Shown: positions 48,821 through 62,300, counted from the first letter of the stretch. The stretch is 64,000 nucleotides of DNA from Ischnura elegans (GCF_921293095.1 NC_060251.1:59413585-59477584), one strand, 5' to 3'. Numbers and translations: made by a program. The notes: generated from the sequence alone by a model not told the origin.

Positions 48821-49317
48821 AAAAAAAGTTTAATGCACAGTTACGCGATCGTGACTTTTCATTTCGACGACTCCCATTACCTACAATCTATCTTTCGATT
48901 TTCGATAGCCATCGATGTTTGGCCGAATATTGATTAATTTGAAATTTAATTATTGGAAAATGACAGCAAATAGTGATTGTAGAAATACAATGAGGAAATT
49001 TTTTCAAGCAACGACATTCATTCATACAAAGGGGTTTTTACAAAGGCTATTTAACCAAGAATACACTCGAAATCTGAGTTAATTAAATTAATTACGCAGG
49101 ATAAAATATCTCTTTCAGATTTTCACTTAATTTCTCTCGGGAAATAATTAAAATCAATAGAAGGCGTAATAAATATTTATTTTCTATATGAATGCACTAA
49201 AATTGAACATAAACATTAAAGCAGCCAGAGATCTCATAAAAATGAAAGGCATAATGCACCGTAGAAACGTTTTAGCGTTAATTTTATTCATTCTAATAAT
49301 GTGTGATAGAAAATATA

Positions 49318-49424
49318 ACAAGAAAGGAGTAAGAGTACAATTTTCAAGTAACATCAAAATTGGTTTTGGCTTATGAAAAAACTCCATTAATATCGACTCG
49401 TTCAAAGAATCTGCCTAAACATTA
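49318..49424. repeat. Direct repeat of about 107 bp, copy 2
   Basis: Same sequence as 48713-48820, about 604 bp downstream, with G to C and T to G differences only. The 500 bp between the copies is not repeated and shows no element termini. Confidence 0.92.
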
Positions 49425-52334
49425 TCTTCATAATTATAAAATAATAACGGGCAATCAATCACTGGATTTCTATTACGCAAACAAAGGAAATAATGTCTGG
49501 TAGCATATTAAGATTTTAATAGGTGTTTTCCCGGAAGCAATAACTTATAAATCAATGATGATAAAGAAAGCCTCATATTCATTAAGCAAAAACTTTCAAA
49601 ATCATCTTAGATGGGTAATTTGATGGATACGCGGAGAAAAATCTATCTTTCAGGTAAAAAATAAATTGATATTCACCAGGTCTTTTTGAATTGAGGACAT
49701 ATGACGGTGACATCCCAACACATATTTGAAAATCAAATTATTTTACGCGCGTTGTACTGACTAGGTAAAAAATGAAAATTTTCCGTGCAAATTATTATTA
49801 TTTAGAAATCTCCGATAAGGCAGGGTACCCAAAATTACCAAAAAATAGCAGATGATGTGGGTGCTATCAAAAGAAATTAGGTGTTTGCAAAGACGCAGTG
49901 AACCGACGTGTTTTTCAACGGGATAGTTCACGATTCAGAAGGAGATATCATGCCGCCGGATCCATCGCAAAATATTACAAATATTCCGCAGACAACAATT
50001 ACGACTTTTTGACCTCGATCCTGTAATAATATAATATCCTCAATATATGTCAATAATATCCTCCGACAGAGTGAAATACATAACTTATATCCCTAAAGCA
50101 AAAAAATCTGTCACCAAACAAATATTACAAATGTCGTCCTCATCACAGTCAATTAATATCATAATGAAATGAATAACAGACTTACTTGAGAGGTCCAGGA
50201 GGGCTTGCTCATTTCAATGACTAAATATCGGATCTAAAGATTCACAGATTCCTTAACCTTCGGTGTCATGCATTTGTTCCAGGAGAATTCCATTGCTCAG
50301 GGGTTGTAGTATCTTAAATACACAGGGAAATTAGAAATATTAACATAGCATAACATAGAAATTTTCTTTACGGTAAAATAAATAATAGAATAATTAAAGT
50401 ACAATAACCATGCATGATATACCACCTTGGGCTTAATTATGTGGAAATATTTCGCCCATATAATTAACGAAGAAATTTTAATTGTATCATATAATTGAAA
50501 CCGACCTTTAAAATGGTTTATGTTCATGAAGCTTGGAATAGTTCGTAAGTAATAATGTAATGTAAAAGTAAAAGTAAGTAACCTGTGGTCAGTGACAAAA
50601 AATTAATAATATAACTTATCCCAGACGCATCTTAAGCAAATATGGCCACAAAAGTATGCACAAAAATATTTTGATCATATAATAATGGTGTATTTTAATT
50701 TTTTTTAATCCGTAAAAATTACTCTAATGAAGTCGACCTCCAAAAAATTCAAATGCACCTCGGTAAAATAACTCACCAAACAGGGCAATTCAGACTGTTT
50801 TTTTGCTGGTAAATTGAATTTTTCCTCACCTATATCAGTATTTTTGGGCATAATATTTCGGCATAAATTTTATCTTAGCCACATGAAAATCGGAATAAGT
50901 CACCGTCATCAATAACTCAACTTTTTAATAACACAAAAGCCCTCACGACTTATCCCTACGGTTTATAATTAGCACGAGCACATCAACTCGTTGAAGAGGG
51001 CACGACGAGTGAATCTGAGGATGATAAGCTACGAAGAATCCTGCTGGGTCACAATCATCACAATAGCTGGCGGGACAGTCGAAAAATGCGATTCCAGGAA
51101 CGCGGCCCAAGAATAGCACGGAATTCCCGTTTCTCGATAGGTACGAAACGTCAGGAAGGAACTCGAGTTCTTCACGTAAAGAGCCAGTCATTTTCCGAGG
51201 AGAGGCAAAAAATGAAGATAAACATCCAGGCGGAATTATTGTGAAGAATGTTGTCGTCCCTCCCAGGTACGGACTGGGGGGTGGTTTGGAACGTGGAGTT
51301 CGGTGGAGAGAGTAGGGTCGTATACAAGAGATGGACTGAGTTGGCGAAAAATGAGGAGGGAAATAAAGAGATCGGAGGGAGGAGGGCAGGGCACTCGAAA
51401 ACTTCTCCGAGCACCCGTTTGAGAATACATTGTGGTTTTGTCAAGTAAACTGTTTGATGACGGGATTTGACTCCCGAAGACTCGGCTAAGGGTGGGGCCA
51501 ACGGGAGGTTAGGGAGGGATGGATCAGATAATTGAGTGAAAGAGTTCGAAATCCACCGAAAACCAATATCTGAATCTAGAAATTCGCTACAGGTAATGAA
51601 TTAACATTCATTATCCCGCGTTTCCTCCAGTATCGATTTTACCGGAGAATTTTCCGCCAAGAAACGTAGGTAGCGAAGGTTAAAGTCGAGGAATTTCCAT
51701 GTTTCCTAATGCGTCATAGCATAAGAACCAAGATAAAACTAACAACATAAAAAAAAGTTTTTACTACTTTTCAAATCTTTACTATTCAAGCAATAGGTGA
51801 AGTTCAAATACGTTTCTTTAGCAAAATTGTGCTCGATTGGGTTAAAGCAGCTGGAAACATTTTAACTACAATATGAATCAATCGAATGATCTGACTTTTA
51901 CAGCCGATGACCGAATACTTTTTCGTATAGTTCAGTCATCGCTATTAAACATCTACATCCATCAGATCCCAGGGTAAACGAAAATCACAGCGTAAAACTG
52001 GAAGAGAGAAAGAAAACGCCTCAAATGGCTTCCTGAAATATATTACCAATTGGCCCATTAACGTGTATCTCCCGGTATTAAATGGTTGATGAAACGGTAG
52101 TCGGTCATTTCTATATACACCTAATTTTCGCGAATAATGATGAGGATTTCCATTCAATTCAACTATGCCAATATCGTTATCATTAATATACACCACATGC
52201 CATGCCTATTGATTATAACAAATTCATTGTTAATGAAACCATTAGTTTAGAAAAATCGTTTCACTGAACTTCACACAATCGCGTTTCGCAAAACATTTGG
52301 GGCCTCTAATCATTTCCCCTCGCCGCGGCGCGCC
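49425..52334. other. Unassigned DNA
   Basis: AT-rich to about 50900. 50940-51540 is less AT-rich with overlapping ORFs on both strands (82, 109, 64 and 66 residues) and no recognisable domain. Nothing called as a gene. Confidence 0.45.
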
Positions 52335-52374
52335 GGTGCAATATCTCAACGGCGCGCCGGTGAGATACTGCACC
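52335..52374. repeat. GC-rich 40-bp palindrome centred on GGCGCGCC
   Basis: GGTGCA-TATCTCA-CGGCGCGCCG-TGAGATA-TGCACC with 18 of 20 base pairs matching. A further GGCGCGCCGGTG lies immediately left (52327-52338), so the centre also occurs as a direct repeat. Sharply more GC-rich than its surroundings. Confidence 0.85.
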
Positions 52375-53089
52375 ATAGATTCTCCACTTCCTATTTCTCC
52401 CATCTATTGTGTTACACTTTCAGTAAAATTACAGTGGCATGAATTCCGAGATGTATATACGCCATAAGTACGCGATTTAATGTTGATAAATATTCTAAGG
52501 ACAAGCCATTCTCGAAAGCTTTAATGGACTAAAACCCAGTGAATATCAGTACTAGACATATCTATCAAAGATATAATGCTCTTAAACTAGCATGTTCATG
52601 GCACATAGAATTATGATCGAGTATCTCCAACCGACTGTGTTTTAATTCTTCCACTTTTGTGAGGTATCCTCACAAGCGCTAACAATTTGTGGAAGCCTGA
52701 ATCCGCAATGGAGTGAAGCAAAATCAAGCTTTTAATACAACAGCTTCAAAGATTATTATTTTTTAATTCGGATATTTGATAGAGATTGAACTGGATATTG
52801 AATAAAATGCCAGCAGCTTGAGGGGAAATATCGCCAGGCAATGCTGAGGGGGACCCGAGTCACATGCTTATAGTACTTGAAATCTAGGCTTAAAAATAAG
52901 ATCGCCGTAACACTCTGAGATTGTCGATTTTCCAATTAGCTTATACGTAAACCTAAAATACTTCGTATAAATAAGCGATGTAAGCTGAAGCAACTTATTA
53001 CAAGTAAACTGAATTACTTAAGGTTAAAAAACGCGGTCCCACGTAAGGAGATATAATACAGAAACCTCCTCAGAAAATGTTAAATTATA
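52375..53089. other. Unassigned AT-rich DNA
   Basis: No gene or element seen. Confidence 0.5.
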
Positions 53090-53438
53090 GGTTGAAATTA
53101 TTAAAGTATTCTACCGATTAAGGTAGGTTTCCATGGAGTACTTGAGAAGAAATCCGGGAGCCTCCCCTTACATCATGCACTTCCCTCTTCAGTGCACAAT
53201 AAGACCTACTCCCTTTCATTCTATCTAAAAATCCTATTCTTTTCCTTCCCCTCCCTCGTTTACCTAACATTCTTCCCTCTAATACTGTTTTCAACATCCC
53301 ATTCCCACTGAGTACTCGCTCCATCCATACCTTCTGTCTCCTCCGTATCTCAACAGGTTGAAGGGCTCTTAAAATATGGTATATGAAAATTATTCGCAGT
53401 GCTGGCTTAAAAATAGCCTGTACTTCCTGAAATATCAA
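53090..53438 (-). pseudogene. Non-LTR retrotransposon 3' end
   Basis: The open frame 53438-53118 contains IRRRQKVWMERVLSGNGMLK, VLEGRMLGKRGRGRKRIGFL and ends QVLHGNLP. This is the segment following the RT domain in insect endonuclease/RT elements (craniofacial-development-like proteins in annotation). Followed by AATCGGTAGAATACTTTAAT, shared with the 48.1-kb copy. 5'-truncated; no RT or endonuclease domain. Confidence 0.82.
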
Positions 53439-54049
53439 AAATATCTAATTCTTTCTAGGTACCACTCATGATATTATTACCTCCATTTGTGACGTTAGGA
53501 AGGATAGAGTACAGAGAGTGTAAAACAGCAAAATAAATAGAGGTAAAAATCTTAGTAAACAACTAAAGACATATTCAATTAAATTGGCGCATGTTTCCCT
53601 GTACATAACGTGTTATCGGTATTGGGGACACGACTAAATTTATTCGTTGGATAAACATAATTTAAGTGACACGTGCGCCAATTGTACCGTTAGGCTATTC
53701 CGTTTCATTGTGATGTGATCAAACGCATTTCTGTTTATACTGTCGTGAGAGAATGAATATTATCAAAGCTAATTTTGAGAAAGACTCATTATGCACTGAA
53801 TTGTTCTGCATGATAACGCGAGTTAGCTGTTTGATTTCATTGAATTTTGGCTAATGTGGACTTTCATCTTCATTTATTAAATTAACGGTTACTTATTCAT
53901 TATGCATCGTCAGCTCAATTTGGGGAACTTAAACAAACATCATAGTAATTTTTTATACTGCAAATAGCGTAGGCAATGAAATACAAATAGGACGAAGCTT
54001 AACGGTAGAATTCAGGTTATTACTGTGCCTATATATAGAATCGTCTGAA

Positions 54050-54340
54050 ATGAATTTTTTAAGATCAGTAAAAGGCTGCACAATATTGGATAAAATAAGA
54101 AACACTCAAATAAGAGATGAACTGGGTGTCCAAGCAGTCACTGACAAATTAGAAGACTACAAACATAGATGGAAAGAACATTTACTTCGAATGCCAAATG
54201 AAAGAATTCCAAAGCAAGCAATGGAATATCAACCATTTGGCAAGAGAAGTATAGGAAGACCAAGGAAAAGATGGTGATGTGGAGCCGGAACAGGCTTAGT
54301 AGCCTAATCCTGGAAGGAATAAGAAGAAGACTGTGCCTAT
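54050..54340 (+). pseudogene. Non-LTR retrotransposon 3' end, second family
   Basis: The open frame 54050-54277 reads MNFLRSVKGCTILDKIRNTQ, IRDELGVQAVTDKLEDYKHR, WKEHLLRMPNERIPKQAMEY and KRSIGRPRKRW, a close fit to the C-terminal end of insect RT proteins (MKFLR.V.G.T..D..RN..IR.EL, W..HL.RM...R.PK.A..Y.P.G+R..GRP++RW). After the stop come AAGAAGAAGA repeats near 54321, perhaps the tail. No RT domain; a 5'-truncated copy. Confidence 0.85.
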
Positions 54341-56922
54341 GGCTTGTTAGAAAAGGTATGAATCTAATAATAATACAATATGCACCTGGCAAAACGCTTT
54401 AAACCCTGAGATCCTTATAGACATATTAAAAATTGATATTAATACGCAAAAAGCAGATAAATCAAAGTAAATGTTATTTACTACTAATAAACTCAAAACC
54501 TGTACAAAGGAACCCCAAATTAACAAAAGTAAAGGCACATCTGATTTACCCGCTGTGAGATATAATACATTAGATATTTCAACTTTATCCACATAATACT
54601 CAGGGCGATGCAGAACACCAGCCATCAATCATTTGAACTAAGTTATTCACATTAAAAAAATATCTTGAAAGAATCTTTTTATCACGAAATTTCTAAAATA
54701 AAAAAATACTAAACAGTTATAAAATTATGGGTTTCCAAGACACAAACCATTTAAATTGAATATTGTATCACCCATTTCAGCATTTAACACACACGAAATA
54801 AAAAATTCAAGAGGAAGTACAAAAACATAGTCTTCTCATAATTCATTCTCTTCACATGATTTGGTCTTGCACATAAAATTTTGCATCAAAATCCAAAATA
54901 AATAAAAAGTTATTTCTCATCATATCACCTAAAAAAAATAATTCTACAACCTGAAATCGTTAGTTTTCCGCAGTCATAATCATTTAACGGAAAAGAAAAA
55001 ATATTATTAACATAAATAAACCGAAATAAGACCTAAGATAGACTCACAGCTGTCAATCATGAATTTATTAAACTAGAATGCACAGAAGATGTAATCTACA
55101 ATGGCACATTGCATCATGAACCAAAAATTGCCACTAGAGGCTTCTAAAAACATAGTTCATCGTTGAAAAACAAGAAAAAAAATAAAGTAGCTTTTCATTT
55201 TAAAGTAATTCCATCGGGAAAGGACGAAAAAGTCGTTTTGGAGAAATTTCAAAATGAGCGCTTTTACTATGCAATTAGCATTACCAAATAGACTAGCCCG
55301 AAGGTAAAAAATATGTAATTTACAACTAAAATATATTCTTTTGAGAAACCAAGGACATAAGGCGCTCTATCATAGTAGAATGCATATGCCATAAAAAGTT
55401 TATGGGCGTCACGGAAGTACTTTTTGAGCTATATTCGAATCAAGGCTGTGTTGAAGTCAACGAAGGCGGGGAAAATACAAGTCAATTTACTAATCAGCAC
55501 GCAAAATTAATTAAGATCGAAGAATAAAATGTATACTGCCGTTGTTATAAAACAATTTCCACGAAATATTCTCATAAGGCGAATATTTTGGATCGCGTAG
55601 CCATAGGGAAGCTAAACTGACAGTAGAGGAACCCAAGGTAACAAATATTTACTCTCCATGGTTGCCAATGGTTACCGATTGAGCGGGCAGCTTGCTCTGG
55701 TTCCGTGATGGGAGGGAGGTAGAGGAAGGAGTTTGAGGGCTATAAATATGGGTCGTAGGGCTGGCTGTCGAGTGATTTATGCAGAAAAGGCATCTCAAGC
55801 GGAATGATTGGGAAGAAGGCAAGGGGAGAGCGGTATAGGTGAACAAGAGATACGAAAGTGGAGGGACGCAGTCGGAACGTGGAAGCCTAAGGGTCACCGG
55901 GTAGAGTGAAGAGTTCAGGAGGGATTTAAAGGAAGGACTCAAAAATAATGATGAATAATGCATACACAATAAAAGTAATGTCGACTCGGTTTATTCATAG
56001 CTCTCGCAGATTCTTTTCCGAAATCTTCCGCACTGTGGCCACACCAAGCAGAGAAGGAAATATGTTCATCACCATTTTAAATATAAAAATACTGCGGTGT
56101 AAGCAACAAGAAAAACTAATTCCAGGGTTAGGAAGAGAGAGAGACAGAGAGCGAATCATCATACTATTTTCATTGAAATCGGTTTAAAAAATTTAAACGT
56201 CGAATGCAATAAAAATATCCACTACGTTAATGTGGTGGTATTGCCTTTAAGAAGCGTTCAGTTGATTGCAGCAAACAAGAAAGTCATCTTAAATTCGTGA
56301 AAACTTTGAAATAGTAGCCAAGGAAAAATGCTACAGTAAAAAATATATGGTGGAGAACATAAAATAATGATTTATGAAAGATGTGATTCTAATTCTAATA
56401 ATTAACTTGGATTCTTTAGTATGAGCGAACTTTCAAACCTTAGTTGCATCGTAAATAATCATTTAAAATTCATGAAGTATTAATCGGATTTCTTTCCCGA
56501 TGAATGAACCCATTTCTGGATAAATTTTAGGAATTTTTGACTGACGACTGGTCGTCAGAAAGTCGGACCGCGATGATCATTTGGCTTCCTAATATGGCTC
56601 CTAAGCCTAACTCTTCCCACGCAATCCTAATAACTTCCTCTACAAACTCAGGAAAAATCAAAGGTGATATTGGACAAACCTGTCTTATATGTAGTCGTAT
56701 ACCTACCAACGCGATTATTCAACTAATATTTCTCTTGTGTTGCTTCTATTACGTACATGAAAAAATTGCAATTGAGCCATCTAATCCTTCCATTCTACAG
56801 TTATCCTCCAAAAAAATTCCATTAGTCTTTCAAATTCACCCAGAAAATGCCTTTCCCAAATCCATGCAACGAGCAAATACGGTTCGACTTTATTTTTCCC
56901 CCTGCTTCATTGTAGCGGGGTA
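54341..56922. other. Unassigned DNA
   Basis: AT-rich. 55670-55940 is purine-rich on the plus strand, producing a spurious 106-residue Ser/Pro-rich ORF on minus. No gene called. Confidence 0.45.
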
Positions 56923-57233
56923 GTCATGATCAAATTTTATTTTCAGACCGGCGCTGATTGCATTCTACAAAGTGTTTTCGATGTATATGCTTTTTGCCGT
57001 GATGATAGCGCTCAGAGAATAGAATGTGTGCGAACAACTTCAATCAGCAGAATGAGAGCTGAGAAAAGTCATGATCAAATTTTAATTTCAGACCGGCGCT
57101 TATTGCATTCTACAAAGCATAAAACTTTTCAAGGAAATTTTTTTTTCGATTTACATGCTTTTTGCCGCGATGATAGCGCTCAGAGAATAGAATGTGTACG
57201 AACAACCACAATTAGCAGAATGATAGCTAAATA
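56923..57233. repeat. Tandem duplication, two units of about 145-165 bp
   Basis: GTCATGATCAAATTTTA begins both units at 56923 and 57068. Shared sequence includes CAGACCGGCGCT, ATTGCATTCTACAAAG, ATGCTTTTTGCCG, GATGATAGCGCTCAGAGAAT and AGAATGTG. Unit 2 has a small insertion (ATAAAACTTTTCAAGGAAA). The 106-residue ORF that spans both units is internally repetitive for this reason. Confidence 0.9.
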
Positions 57234-58412
57234 TTCCACTGAATAAATAAAATAAAGAGTATCGTTTAATTTTCACAGCTTATAACTTCAATATTTAAGG
57301 GCTACCGATTTCGTTTGAGCCAGGTTTAAAATCATTAATTGATGTGCGACAAGTTTCCCTCCAAAGAAACACGGCAATTCCTGTACTGCCTTCAAGATGA
57401 AGGCCCACCCATGGGAGTGTTTGGAGCCCGGCCGAGCCCACCATCAGCTCTTAAAAGCGAATTAGTCTTGCATTGATAAATCGCAATTTAATGTTAGCAC
57501 CAGCGGGAAAAAATAGGAAAAATGTGATAAATAATTTTACCTGAATATGACTTGACCAAATATAAATCCAAGTTGTGACACGTGAGAAACTTATTGGCGG
57601 CAGAAATCCTCCATTGATTTCTCAGATAGGATAGATTGTGTTTTGGCATTTTGCCTCATAGGACATTCTGGGTTGCTAATGCTCACAAACACGATATCTC
57701 TACTTTACTCCACACCCTCTTATAATACATTTATTGAAACGTGAGGACAGGATTCAATAGGTGACAGCACAGTGGTCGCCTAAATATGGCATATCGTATG
57801 GATTTCGCAGATTAAAAGCATAGGGAGAGGCAGCAGTTCCCTTCCCTAGGCAACATCCTTTTTTGGAGAAATTATGTATTTCTTTAATTCGTTCCGCGAG
57901 AATTAGAGGACGGCAGCGTTTAAAGACCCAACCCAGAATTTGATTTCATGACAGCAAGTTAGATACGCTTTTGAGGTCCAACTAACCAAACCACCAGATT
58001 CCCTTCATGGATAAGTTTCAAATACCAAAATTGTTAAATTGCCTTAAAAGAATCGTTGAAATGGCGCTACATAATCGAAAATTTATTATCTTAGAGTTTT
58101 CATTCAAGATGTCTCTATTGGTTATATATCACTGGTGGAGTTGTTGACGCAGAATTTTCCCCTTCAAAGTCATCTCTCTCCGCGAACAATTTCCTTTCTG
58201 AACACTTTTCCCGCTTCTCTCCGTCACCCTGAATTTCTCCCCACCCTTTTCCACCCTTTTCCGGTTAGCAAACACCCTTCCTTCCATCACATCCCTCCAC
58301 ATACCATCACATTTAATTAGTCGCCCCATCCATCTCCTCTCTCACTCCCCATTCAACTCACCAACTTCTTCTCTCTTCCGCTATGACCATCCATTCCTCA
58401 TTATAACACTGT
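57234..58412. other. Unassigned DNA with a pyrimidine-rich stretch
   Basis: 58140-58390 is strongly pyrimidine-rich on plus, giving matching 61- and 66-residue ORFs on opposite strands. No gene or element identified. Confidence 0.4.
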
Positions 58413-58732
58413 TTCTATGGATAGAGGGTCTTCAACCTTTTTTAATGCAAGGTCCATATCGATTTCAAGTCGTCCAGAGGTCCACAATGCTCCACGTCAC
58501 TTTACCAGCACATCAACAAAAAATTTAAAAACATATAATTTCAAAGGGCAATAATCTTTATTAGTTAAAAAGTTAAAATCAACCAATGCGATTTTTGACA
58601 ATGTTTATTTTTTACGAGTGTGTCTATATTTGGTTCACGAAAGAATATTTTCTTTAGCCTCTAGGGGTAAGAAATTAGCCGGCGGGTCGTGTGTGGTCCG
58701 GAGGCCGCGGGTTAAATACCCTTGCCATAGAA
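58413..58732. mobile_element. hAT-like MITE, about 303 bp
   Basis: The left end AGAGGGTCTTCAACCTTTTTT (58423 onward) resembles hAT termini of the CAGGGGTCnnCAACC kind; the inward-read right end is CAAGGGTATTTAACCCGCGG (from 58724). TTCTATGG and CCATAGAA immediately outside are exact reverse complements, so the inverted repeat may extend to 58413-58732. No 8-bp direct duplication was found. Non-coding. Confidence 0.5.
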
Positions 58733-58879
58733 TAATAGTCAATCATAGTAGGGCCCAGAGGAGGAAAGAGAAAATTCCCACCCCTCAAAATCGATCAGAA
58801 AAAGCCCTCCCTGAGGCTAGCAATTCAAAAATCTGTCACAAGTTGTAATTTATAATTGACGCGACGAATATAATCCCTG

Positions 58880-59335
58880 GCGGCAGCCTAGTGGGTTGAG
58901 CGATTGAATTGATTATCAAGGAAGAACAGTGTTGACGGAAATTAATGCATAATTTGAAATTGAAATTCAGACGGATACTTAAATACTATAAATTATGAGT
59001 TGAAGGGAAGAATTATGATAAAAATAGATGCTAATCGATCAAAATAAAACGGATAACGTTCAATTTACAATATATTTTTCAAAAAAATGAGTTTCTCCCA
59101 TGAGTAAAACTTTCTACAAATTGCTGTAACTATGAGAGGCGCGTAGTAGATTATTGGTTTGACCGAAGGGCCCAAGGATTTAAATCCTGTGTGAGGCCAT
59201 CGCACAGCTCACTAAACTATCTTGGAAGTGCGAGGTGGCCCATTTTAAGAAACCGCCCCCCGCCCTCTACTCCGAATGTGTGAATTTCACGCGCATGTGG
59301 CTTTCTGGGCTCCGATGTCTCCAAACCAAACTATA
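58880..59335 (+). repeat. Two SINE-like segments, degraded
   Basis: GGCAGCCTAGTGGGTTGAGC at about 58881 resembles a tRNA A box region without a B box. At about 59150, TTGGTTTGACCGAAGGGCCC followed by GGATTTAAATCCTG gives A/B-box spacing with a decayed B box, and a GC-rich body with GCATGTGGCTTTCTGGGCTC continues to about 59330. Confidence 0.45.
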
Positions 59336-62300
59336 AGTTGAATTACTGACTAAACGAGATACCCTCTTCAGAGGGAAAATCAAAAATAAATTTAAAAATA
59401 CAAAATATATCACCCAAGGGACGTCTTCGTTAAGCATCTAGATTTTTATCGTATAGCTTACGCTGTTAAGAAGCTTCTCCCTCCTCCTAAATACATGACT
59501 GGATCTGCCTCTGATAAAAGCATCCACATTTATACACTCTTACACCTTTAACACTCACTATCAAGGTCACTAGACAGGAATTTCGGAGATTAAATTCAGT
59601 AAGTGTTATAGTACAAACACTTCATTTCATCCTGTGTTTACATCACCAATTTATCACTGCACTCATCCAAAATTATCTAGGAGCAAGGAATGACTTAAAG
59701 GAGAGGAAGGTCAAGGAAAATTTAAAGGTAAACACCATGATCCCAGCAATTTGTTGAATGCAGAGTTCATTTTTCACTTGTAATTGTTCCTATGAGCACC
59801 CTGATGAGCGGGTGTACTCATTTTGCTATGTAAAATGATATTGAAAACTAGAAAATAAATTCTGAGCCTTCGAATTGCTTAGAGAAAAATATGGCTAATT
59901 CTTGCAATATTTAAGGGTTTACGAATGAGTGGAACTTAAATTAGATGAATTGATTCCTTTAGTACGTTGAACGAGCGAAACGGTCCATAAGTCATTTGCG
60001 CAAATTTCATTACACAGAAAACGTAAATCATTTATTTTTTCATCCAGGACTATTATCTTCTTTCTTTTCATCCAGGACTGTTATAAGATATGTCCTTCGA
60101 ATAACAATGGTGGAAAAATAAAACGATAAATCCAGCATTCAACCGGGAAACAAAATTAAAGGATCATTTATCAACTATTAACAGCCGAAATTTTGCCTGT
60201 ACATTGAAATTAATAGTTAGATGAAAACAAAAGGTAAGAATTCTCCCGTGAAATTCCAAACCTCATTCATGTCGAATCCATGAATCTCTGGGTACCTTTA
60301 GTGTATCAAAATGGCATAGAAAGTAATCTTTCCTCAGAAAATTCAATCAAAATTTCAATCAATTAAGTTTCACAATGAAATTTTCAGAACAAATAGCTAT
60401 TCCACTTCTAGAAAAGAAACAAAAAACCATATAACAAGACGGAAAATTAAGAACCTAATTCTGAAACTCTCTTAGCAAATTCTGAAACTCTCTTAGCAAA
60501 TTCTGAAGCTTCTGCACAACATAGGCCATACTGCTACTGCAGGGACTGCTCATTTATCATCGGATGCAATACATTTACCGGAAGAATGGAGTAATGTCGC
60601 CAGGAACACGTTGCTTCCCCTAAACAAGTGGGAGGAATGACCTGAGAAGCCCACTGGATCGGGAGCAGTAGAGGTCGTTCCTACCAGTTTTTCTAAGAAA
60701 TGAAGGTTACATAACGTCGGAATTTGGAGCATCTGACGAAGCAGTCTACAAAGATATACGTCAAAAGTTGATTAACATGCTTCACCGAGTCGTAATAACT
60801 GATTTAAACGCGAGTAATAAAAAAAGGTGGAAAAACCACCAGTACTGAAGCCATCTGCATCATTCCCACACGCATCATACGAGTCTCTCAAACCAACAAA
60901 AAAGGCCATTTCGTAATTCAAGAAAATAATGTAGGCTTTATTCTCCACGTACTTCCGACCATCGAATGATTTCTTCATTAAGGTTTCTTCGCGATCATAT
61001 GAGATTTCTGCCGGTTAATAGGCATACAGAGCGGCACGTATGGCTTCTCGTTATACTCCATTTAATTGACAAATTGAATCGCTCTGTACGGGCTCCCGAG
61101 CGCTCGAGGGGTGTTCGTAATGAGGTGTATTCACGAGGATAAACGTGACCCATGCAAAACCAGTGATAAAAAGGAGATGCTTTTTTAAAGGGGAAGAGAT
61201 AAAGCTGTAGATGAGAAACCACATAAAACTGAGTTAAGTGCCAATAATCATAAGTTACACTATGTTGCGAATGTGTTGAAGTAGTTATTTGTAATGAAAA
61301 TTAAAAACAATATTACCATTAACTACCGTTGTAAAAATAAAAAATTGAAGAATAAAATAACGGAAAAATATCAAATATTTTTCACGTCAACGCAATGTTT
61401 TTCTAAGGTAATATTTACAAAAAAAATTGGGAATGATTTTACTTAAGAAGTACGGTTGAAAATTGAGACTGATGAAATCGGGGACTGTTGAAGAATGATT
61501 TATTAGATTCAGATTCACCTTTTAGAGCAAGAGATGTAACGATCGACAAAAAATAATAATATCATGTTGGACTTATAAGCAAGACCATTATGTAGCCGAT
61601 ATTTATAAGATTGTAGTCAACAGAAATGACACGGCAAAATCATATGCAACGCCCTACAAAAACTTGTGGATTTAAGGAATTAAATCCCCAAGTTCATTCT
61701 CAATCATTGTGGACAAGCAGCGGTATTCTCGAAATGAACGGGTTCTTTCAGAATATGATGACATTTTCATTGATTTTACAAAACCTGGATGCACAGATAT
61801 TATAGCCCTGAGTATGCACGATAGGAATGCGTTGTCCTCTAAAGACCTAACAAGTAACGGTATTAGCTGAGATTGCGCTAAAGCTCTTTTAATTCCAACG
61901 ATAAATTTTAAGGGTCGCCATAAGCATGAAATTTCGACAGAAAATACGAGTTCTCAATGTAAGCCGACTGTAATTGTTCGCTTTGCAAGTCTAACTCCAG
62001 AACCAGCATTAAAATTAACACAGAACAGCTTGCAACGTAAGCACTTCCACAAGGGAAAAATAGCCAACAGAAGAAGAGATAACGAGATAACCACCTCTAA
62101 CCATTCATTGTTATTAACTTGTAAGTACCATCACTGAAAATGGAGGAAAAAACCCATCATCAAAATCGTATGATTAATTGCCCGTTTGAAAAATAAAAAA
62201 GGCGCACCAAATTCGACCACTTTTACCGAGTGCATACGGTCACTTAAGGAACATAATCTACCAGCTAACTTCTATGTATCTCATTGTTATTTATTAGTTT

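Noticed and set aside
55649..55969. 106-residue Ser/Pro-rich minus ORF with TATAAATA at about 55741 on plus
   Set aside because: Pyrimidine-rich strand bias explains the composition; the TATA-like word has no exon after it.
58129..58329. 66-residue minus ORF rich in Arg, Lys and Glu, with a mirror plus ORF
   Set aside because: Arises from a strongly pyrimidine-rich plus strand; I could not match it to a retrotransposon domain.
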